A stretch of 64,000 bases of DNA. Origin: Rhodovulum sp. MB263 (GTDB taxonomy: Bacteria > Pseudomonadota > Alphaproteobacteria > Rhodobacterales > Rhodobacteraceae). Under the pieces are notes generated by a model. That model was not told where the DNA came from. It saw nothing but the letters and a program-made list of their open reading frames with translations, and did no database searches. Below are positions 56,453 through 64,000 of this stretch, in pieces. The DNA lies in assembly GCF_002073975.1 (NCBI RefSeq), contig NZ_CP020384.1, positions 1,674,001 to 1,738,000 of the forward strand, given 5' to 3'. Numbering within the stretch: the first letter of the stretch is position 1; every line of letters begins with the position of its first letter. The translations under genes were made by a program, and so were the position numbers.

Positions 56453-57196
56453 CTAAGGAACGATCAGGCCGAAGATCAATGCCCGCGCCACGGCATGGGT
56501 TCGGTTCAAGGCATGCATCTTGGTCATTGCCGAGGCCATGTGATGCTCGACGGTTTTCTCCGAGATCGACAGCCGGAAGGCGATCTCCTTGTTGCGCAAC
56601 CCGGTCGCACTCCAGAGCAGGCATTCGCGTTCGCGAAGCGACAGCGGGACACTGCCGGGGGCAATGGCCGGTGTCTGGGCCAGCGCGTGAAACAGCCGGG
56701 TTGTCGCGCAGATCGAGTCTCCGCTGGCTGCAAGGATATCTGCCGCCTCACCGCTCGTGTCCGCGGCAAAGCACAGTCCCGCGCCGCTGCGGTTCAGCGG
56801 CGACGCCCCCGCAAGCGGCAGCGTGAGGCCGAAATTCACCCCGAAATCGCTGCAGAGTTGCATCACCTCGCGGGTCCCGGGATCGGTCTCGATGCGGTTG
56901 CCGGGCCGGTCCCAGTAGATCGGTTCCTCGCCCCCGGTCGCGCAGTGGATCGCGCGCGGATCGTGGTCGATCATCCCCTCTTCTGCATAGCGATGGGTGA
57001 AGCCGGCAGGAAATGTCGAGCGATAGAGCATCTCCTGCGAGATCGTCCGGGACCGGACCGCAGGTGTCTGAGCATAGATGACATGCGAGACCCCGTGTCC
57101 CCTCAGGTGATCGTTGAACACCCGCCAGAGGGCGTCGAACGAGGTCTGCGCGCGCAGCGTTTCGGCGAAGTCGAGGCTCTGGCGGTCCAAACGCAT
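56453..57196 (-). CDS. LuxR-family regulator with autoinducer-binding-type domain
   Basis: Regulator of 247 residues from the ATG at 57196 (a GTG one codon earlier is possible). The N-terminal part resembles autoinducer-binding domains (residues 15-160): a tyrosine in FTHRYAEEG, the DHDP motif (ligand Asp) and a tryptophan in EEPIYWDRP occupy the usual positions. The C-terminus (about 180-245) is a LuxR helix-turn-helix: SLRERECLLWSATGLRNKEIA and LSISEKTVEHHM. No luxI synthase is near, so it would be an orphan LuxR, reading a foreign or unlinked signal. Targets unknown. Confidence 0.9.
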   Translation of the reverse strand: MRLDRQSLDFAETLRAQTSFDALWRVFNDHLRGHGVSHVIYAQTPAVRSRTISQEMLYRSTFPAGFTHRYAEEGMIDHDPRAIHCATGGEEPIYWDRPGNRIETDPGTREVMQLCSDFGVNFGLTLPLAGASPLNRSGAGLCFAADTSGEAADILAASGDSICATTRLFHALAQTPAIAPGSVPLSLRERECLLWSATGLRNKEIAFRLSISEKTVEHHMASAMTKMHALNRTHAVARALIFGLIVP

Positions 57197-57277
57197 CACG
57201 GTCAGCTTTGGGCAATGGGGCTGGTGCTGACAGGGGGCGGCTGAAAAATGGTAAAGATCATGGTCCTGTCGGCACTC

Positions 57278-57973
57278 CTATGTTGTTGTCCGAACCGCCC
57301 AGCGGGCTTCGAGGGCATCGATCGCGGCGACGCGGTCGGCGGTCCTCGGATGGCTCATCAGCCAGGCGGGCATCGCGCCGCCCCGGCTTTGGGTGATCCG
57401 GTCGAGCTTGGCGAATAGCGTCTTCTGGGGCGCGGTCCCGATGCCGGCCTTGGTCAGGAGCGCCGCGGCATAGGCATCTGCCTCATATTCGTCCTGGCGG
57501 CTGAGCCGCGCGGCCAGAAGCGAGGCCAGCGCATTGGCGATATAGACCCCGATGCCGGGCAGGAACCGGCCCAGGACCATCGCCAGGGCCGTCCGCATCG
57601 CGTTCTGGCCCGAGAAGTCTATCATCCGGCGGCGGCTGTGCCCCAGCGCGACATGGCCGAGCTCATGCGCGATGACGCTGGCCAGTTCCTCGGCGCTGAC
57701 CTCGCCCGCGCGGTAGCGGTCGTGAAAGCCCCGGGTGATGAAGATCCGCCCGTCGGGCGCTGCCAGCCCGTTCACCGGCTCGATTTCGTAGATGTTGACG
57801 CGAATGCGCGGCAGGTCGAGCGCCTGCGCCATGCGATCGGTCAGCGCCTTCAGCCGCGGATCGGCCAGCTCTGACGATCGCTCATCGAGCTCGCGGCCGG
57901 TGCGCCAGGCCGAGAAGCGGTACATCGCGACGGCGTAAAGGATCGCCAGAAGGATCGGGGTCAGTTTCAGCAT
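57278..57973 (-). CDS. M48-family membrane metalloprotease
   Basis: Zinc protease of 231 residues. An N-terminal membrane helix (LTPILLAILYAVAMY) is followed by the peptidase domain with zinc motif HELGH at residues 103-107 and the third ligand Glu in DEYEADAYAA; NGLAAPDGRIFITRGF upstream and HPRTADRVAAI downstream are typical of M48 proteins such as HtpX, BepA and LoiP. The small size and single anchor fit a BepA/LoiP-like quality-control protease rather than HtpX. Start is placed at MLKLTP so that the membrane segment begins the protein. Confidence 0.9.
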   Translation of the reverse strand: MLKLTPILLAILYAVAMYRFSAWRTGRELDERSSELADPRLKALTDRMAQALDLPRIRVNIYEIEPVNGLAAPDGRIFITRGFHDRYRAGEVSAEELASVIAHELGHVALGHSRRRMIDFSGQNAMRTALAMVLGRFLPGIGVYIANALASLLAARLSRQDEYEADAYAAALLTKAGIGTAPQKTLFAKLDRITQSRGGAMPAWLMSHPRTADRVAAIDALEARWAVRTTT

Positions 57974-60451
<2,478 letters not shown>

Positions 60452-60596
60452 GCCGCGGCCGACACATTGCCCGGGGCGGCGCTGGCCGCCCCGGACCGTC
60501 GCAAGGGGGATGTGTCCTGTCTTTCCGCGCAGCATCGATTGCGAAAGATTTCAAATCGCAAAAGATGGTTGCCGCAATTTATTTTTGTATCAATTC

Positions 60597-60637
60597 ATCC
60601 CGATGGATTTCAGTTTTATGCTGAAATCCATCGGGGT
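60597..60637. terminator. Long perfect hairpin downstream of katG
   Basis: Arms at 60599-60613 and 60621-60635 are perfectly complementary over 15 bases (CCCGATGGATTTCAG and its complement) with loop TTTTATG, extendable by a G-T and an A-T pair. GTTTTACC follows. It is 148 bases after katG and 108 before the response regulator gene. A terminator for katG transcripts is the simplest reading, though the distance from katG and near-symmetry leave a regulator site or small RNA end possible. Confidence 0.75.
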
Positions 60638-60745
60638 TTTACCTATCGTTAACCTGTGGCCCAAATGATGCGGGTAGTGTTTCGCCGAGCAGGCCGATCG
60701 ACGACAGATCGCCATTGCACCGGCTCGTGATCAAGGTTTCCTGAC

Positions 60746-61456
60746 ATGACGAATAAGCCAACGGACAGTCTGCCTGTGCCTCGTCGTCCTGCCGAGCGGA
60801 GCTTCGGCGTCCTGATGCTGGATGACAATGAAATCGACCGAATGCGACTGAAACAGCTTTGCCTGAGGGCGGGCTTGCGATTTCGGGTGCGTGAGGCCGC
60901 CGATCTGGACGATTTTCGCCGCGCGCTGGACGAAACGCCCTATGACATGGTGTTTCTCGATTACGATCTGAAGATGGATACCGGGCTCGATGCGCTCGAA
61001 TTGCTCAGGGCTCATCCCGTTCAGGCAGAGGCGATCGCGATCATGATCACCAGCACCGATGCCCCGGCCACGGTGGTCGAGGCGATGCGCTGCGGCTGCT
61101 CGGACTTTCTGGTCAAGGACGAGCTCAGCATCTCGATGATCCGCCGTGCCGTGACCGTCGCGATCGAGCGCGAGATCTACCATGCCGCGATCCGTCTCGA
61201 ACACGGGGCGCGGGTCGGTGTCGAGCGCATGCTTGAAAGGTTTTCCGCGGTCTGCGCGACCGATATTCGCGGCATGTTGTCGGAAATGCTGCGCAGGCTC
61301 CGTGCTGTCACGCAATCGGTCGAGGGCCAGGCCCATATCAGCAAGGAGGTCGCCGAGGCCGAGCAGGCCTGCATGGAGCTCTTCGACTACCTGGAAAACA
61401 TGAACAGCATTCTCGCACTTGAGGTGGAGCCCGGGCGCGAGCGGCTGTCGCAATAG
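60746..61456 (+). CDS. Response regulator with a DHp-like helical C-terminus
   Basis: Receiver protein of 236 residues. The receiver domain (residues 19-140) has the acidic pair Asp26/Asp27, phospho-acceptor Asp72 (VFLDYDLKMD), Thr102 and Lys124. Residues about 155-225 form two long helices with the sequence FSAVCATDIRGMLSEMLRRL, which resembles the H-box region of a histidine kinase (compare FASHDLKAPLRVI in the neighbouring kinase) with Thr172 where the phosphorylated histidine would be. It has no ATPase domain and no DNA-binding domain. It begins a three-gene signalling operon and ends nine bases before the kinase gene. Confidence 0.88.
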   Translation: MTNKPTDSLPVPRRPAERSFGVLMLDDNEIDRMRLKQLCLRAGLRFRVREAADLDDFRRALDETPYDMVFLDYDLKMDTGLDALELLRAHPVQAEAIAIMITSTDAPATVVEAMRCGCSDFLVKDELSISMIRRAVTVAIEREIYHAAIRLEHGARVGVERMLERFSAVCATDIRGMLSEMLRRLRAVTQSVEGQAHISKEVAEAEQACMELFDYLENMNSILALEVEPGRERLSQ

Positions 61457-61465
61457 GACGGATGT

Positions 61466-63793
61466 GTGCCGGTCGAAGGGATCATAGCAAGACATCGCCT
61501 CGGGCTCAGCGCCAAGCTCGCGCTTCTGGCCCTTGTTGTCGTGCTGACCGCCACGCTCGTCTTCTCCGGTGTCATCCTCTTCGGGTCGCAATGGTATCGT
61601 CAGGCGGCCTTGTCGCGCATGGAGTTTGCCGGCGCCTTTTTCGGTGAACGGGTGTTGCGTGAGCTGGAACTGATGGCCTCCGATGCGCGCAATCTCTCGG
61701 TGCTGCCCGAGATCGGCGGCATGGCCGATGCCAGGAGCCAGAACGCAAATCGGGGGGCTTCTGAAGACGGCGCCGATGCCTACTGGCGCAAGCGGCTTGA
61801 GGCGGTGTTCGAATCCGTTCTTCTCACCCGGCCGCATTACACGCAGGTCCGCTATATCGGACGGGAAGACAACTGGCGCGAGATCGTGCGCGTTCACCGT
61901 GCCGGCGACCGGATCGAGGTCGTCGCGCCCGGCGAGATGCAGTCGAAGGGCAACGAGCCCTATCTGACCGACCGCGCCGTGCTGAATGCGGGGCTTCCCT
62001 TCTTCTCGCGCATCACGCCGAACCGGGAATATGGGCAGGTGGAAGGCGCGCCCACGATCCGTTTCGTGGTGCCGGTCCTCGGGACTGCGGGCACTGTCGA
62101 CGGCGCGCTGGTGATCAACGCCGATTTCGAGTGGTTGCTGCGCGCGGCCAATCTGCATCCTTCCGACGGGTTCTCGGTGACGGTCATGACCTCATCGAAG
62201 GATTACATGACCTTCGATCCGGTGACCGGTCCCGGTCCGTTGCGCTTTCACGGCACGCCGGAATGGAACCCGGCCGATTTGCCCGATTTTGCGGGTATCA
62301 GCGGCGGTGACATGATCAACGTGACCGAAATCGGCTGGCGCCGTGCGATCAATGTGACCAGCCTGCCGTCGGGATCGCTCAGTCGCGGCGACCGTCTGAA
62401 CTTGCGGACGGGGATCTTCGTGGTAACCGAATTGCCGACGCGGCTGCTGTTCGCTCCGCTCCGGCAGCAGCTTTCCTATGGTCTCGCGGCTGCCGTCGTT
62501 CTTTCGATGGGGGCGGCCTGGATCGCTTGGATCATGGGCAAGCAACTGACCGCTCCGCTGCACCGGCTTGCGCGAGGTCTGCGCGACCGCGATTTCGGCG
62601 AGGATCTGAGCGATCTCATGCCGACCACCAATGACGAGGTGGCCGAACTTGCCCGGGCGCTGGTTTGCCTCAACGAGCGCCTCTATCAGAAATCGACGAA
62701 GCTGAACGCGATCTTTTCCGAGGCGGCGGATGGTCTGATCACCATCTCGGAAACGGGTGTGATCGAAGAGGCGAATGCCGCCGCGGGCCGCATTTTCGGC
62801 TACGATGCCGCCGAAATGGTAGGTCGCAATGTCTCTATCCTGATGCGCGAAGAGGATGCGGAACAACATAACAAGATGCTGCGGCAACGGATTGGCCGCA
62901 GGGAGCAGAGGCGACTGATTGCGGGGCGCGAGGTGACGGGCGTACGCAAGGATGGGACGCGGATCATCGTGGAAATCTCGGTGGCCAGCGCGCGTCAGGC
63001 CGAAGGCACCCATTATATCGGCGTCATGCGCGATGTGACCAGCCGATGCGAGGCCCAGGCGCGCAGTGAGGCGCTGGTCAAGGCGCTGGAGCGGTCCAAT
63101 GCCGATCTGGATGCTTTCGCCTATTTCGCCTCGCACGATCTCAAGGCGCCGCTACGGGTCATCGACAACGCCTCGGCCTGGCTCGAGGAGGATCTCGCCC
63201 CCTATCTCAACGAAGATACGCGCGACAGCATGAATCTGTTGCGCAGTCGTGTCGCCCGGATGGAACGCCTGCTCGACGACCTGTTGAACCATTCGCGGAT
63301 CGGCCGGATCGAAGAAAAGGCGCAGATCGTCGAGGGAAGGGAGCTTGTCGGCGAGTTGCGTGGCTTGCTGCACATCCCAGATGGATTCTCCTTCGAGGCC
63401 ACGCCGGACTTCATGAACCTGCGGATCCCGAACATGCCGATCAAGACCGTTTTGCTCAATCTTCTCGGGAATTCTCTGAAGCATCATGATCGCGAAACCG
63501 GCTTCGTTCGTCTGTCCGGGCATGAGACGGACAATGCGTATTACCTTTCGGTAACGGATGACGGACCGGGGATCCCGCCCAAATATCACGCAAAAGTCTT
63601 TGAGATGTTCCAGACCCTGCGCCCGCGTGACGAGGTCGAGGCCAGTGGTATGGGCCTGGCAATGGTACTCAAGCATATCCAGCTTGCCGGAGGGGAAGTC
63701 GGGATCGACAGCGACGGCACCCGGGGCACGACCATAAACCTGATCTTGCCCAAGGTGGCTCGCGCAGACAAGGCAACGGGGCGTGCGGCATGA
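61466..63793 (+). CDS. Membrane histidine kinase with HAMP and PAS domains
   Basis: Sensor kinase of 775 residues. Helix 1 at about residues 18-40, a large periplasmic sensor (about 41-335) of double-Cache-like size, helix 2 at about 336-358, HAMP (about 358-408; APLHRLARGLRDRDFGEDL), PAS (about 412-525; IFSEAADGLITISETGVIEEANAAA), a dimerisation domain with phospho-His557 in FAYFASHDLKAPLR, and an ATPase domain with N-box NLLGNSLKHH, VTDDGPGIP and GMGLAMVLKHI. Its H-box is of the phytochrome-like group that typically pairs with Rcp1-type regulators, as found downstream. The start is a GTG with AGGA seven bases upstream. The signal is unknown. Confidence 0.92.
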   Translation: MPVEGIIARHRLGLSAKLALLALVVVLTATLVFSGVILFGSQWYRQAALSRMEFAGAFFGERVLRELELMASDARNLSVLPEIGGMADARSQNANRGASEDGADAYWRKRLEAVFESVLLTRPHYTQVRYIGREDNWREIVRVHRAGDRIEVVAPGEMQSKGNEPYLTDRAVLNAGLPFFSRITPNREYGQVEGAPTIRFVVPVLGTAGTVDGALVINADFEWLLRAANLHPSDGFSVTVMTSSKDYMTFDPVTGPGPLRFHGTPEWNPADLPDFAGISGGDMINVTEIGWRRAINVTSLPSGSLSRGDRLNLRTGIFVVTELPTRLLFAPLRQQLSYGLAAAVVLSMGAAWIAWIMGKQLTAPLHRLARGLRDRDFGEDLSDLMPTTNDEVAELARALVCLNERLYQKSTKLNAIFSEAADGLITISETGVIEEANAAAGRIFGYDAAEMVGRNVSILMREEDAEQHNKMLRQRIGRREQRRLIAGREVTGVRKDGTRIIVEISVASARQAEGTHYIGVMRDVTSRCEAQARSEALVKALERSNADLDAFAYFASHDLKAPLRVIDNASAWLEEDLAPYLNEDTRDSMNLLRSRVARMERLLDDLLNHSRIGRIEEKAQIVEGRELVGELRGLLHIPDGFSFEATPDFMNLRIPNMPIKTVLLNLLGNSLKHHDRETGFVRLSGHETDNAYYLSVTDDGPGIPPKYHAKVFEMFQTLRPRDEVEASGMGLAMVLKHIQLAGGEVGIDSDGTRGTTINLILPKVARADKATGRAA

Positions 63794-64000
63794 AAGAAAG
63801 CTCCAACCTGCCGAACGCTCGTCCGCCGCTGAACCTGTTGATGGTCGAGGATGACGATGGCGATGTGAAGGCTGTGCGCCGGGCGCTCTACCGCGCGGGC
63901 ATCGACGCCACCATGATTCGCGCCGTCGATGGTGTTGAGGCCTTGTCGATCATGCGCGGGCGCGCGCGCCCGCATCCCGCGGACCCCTACATCGTTCTGG
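63790..64000 (+). CDS. Rcp1-like response regulator, cut by the window end
   Basis: First 70 residues of a CheY/Rcp1-like receiver: LLMVEDDDGDVKAVRRALYRAGI with the acidic cluster, then AVDGVEALSIMRGRA and the region leading to the phospho-acceptor. The start overlaps the kinase stop by ATGA. Rcp1-type regulators are stand-alone receivers that accept phosphate from kinases with this type of H-box, so it is the probable direct partner of the kinase at 61466. The 3' part lies outside the window. Confidence 0.9.
   Translation, partial: MKESSNLPNARPPLNLLMVEDDDGDVKAVRRALYRAGIDATMIRAVDGVEALSIMRGRARPHPADPYIVL

Overview
The window is a very G+C-rich bacterial chromosome segment. Gene content and habits point to an alphaproteobacterium of the Rhodobacterales/Rhodobacteraceae type: nearly every operon uses ATGA or TGATG stop/start overlaps, there is an FnrL-like box at ompW, a PIN-domain gene of a family I associate with Rhodobacter, a short intercistronic repeat that I remember from this group, and an Anbu operon. 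This is inferred from families and style; no marker gene such as rRNA is present.

Layout. (1) 1-15.6 kb: two oligopeptide-type ABC import operons meet tail to tail. The plus-strand one (13-5503, binding protein presumably upstream of the window) ends in an amidase and a RidA-like protein. The minus-strand one (15580-5526) begins with an IclR regulator and a fused HyuA-HyuB hydantoinase/5-oxoprolinase. Palindromes in front of iclR and of the binding-protein gene suggest local control. (2) 16-19.1 kb: an orphan lysine 2,3-aminomutase and an FAD oxidoreductase that lacks the usual C-terminal cysteine domain of its family. (3) 19.1-21.1 kb: gene-poor stretch with two tRNA genes, a strong hairpin and the C-terminal relic of a tyrosine integrase, i.e. 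an old integration scar. (4) 21.1-28.1 kb: a urate degradation cluster (PuuD urate hydroxylase, LysR regulator, HIU hydrolase, allantoinase/OHCU-decarboxylase fusion, ureidoglycine aminohydrolase, ureidoglycolate lyase, NCS2 permease). The allantoate-hydrolysing step is not in the window.

(5) 28.3-34.3 kb: circularly permuted ATP-grasp, alpha-E protein, transglutaminase-like protein and the proteasome-like peptidase Anbu in one operon, followed by a membrane-anchored protein of unknown function with repeated RPxxRP motifs. (6) 34.3-42.6 kb: leucine/isovalerate catabolism (isovaleryl-CoA dehydrogenase, both methylcrotonyl-CoA carboxylase subunits, HMG-CoA lyase), with a LprI-like gene and ompW placed inside and no methylglutaconyl-CoA hydratase, then a small protein resembling a degenerate 2H phosphoesterase. 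(7) 42.5-49.4 kb: a third peptide-type ABC operon carrying a class V aminotransferase and a HAD hydrolase, divergent from an adenine deaminase gene (50.0-51.7 kb).

(8) 51.7-54.3 kb: Entner-Doudoroff edd-eda with a perfect LacI-family-type operator. (9) 54.4-64 kb: a 23S rRNA methyltransferase, PIN protein, LuxR-type regulator, M48 protease, catalase-peroxidase KatG, a 15-bp perfect hairpin, and a response regulator - hybrid-sensing histidine kinase - Rcp1-like response regulator operon cut by the window end.

The strongest candidates for less-described biology are the Anbu/ATP-grasp/alpha-E/transglutaminase operon, the response regulator whose C-terminal part looks like a histidine-kinase dimerisation domain without the phosphorylated histidine, and the small 2H-phosphoesterase-like protein at 42056.
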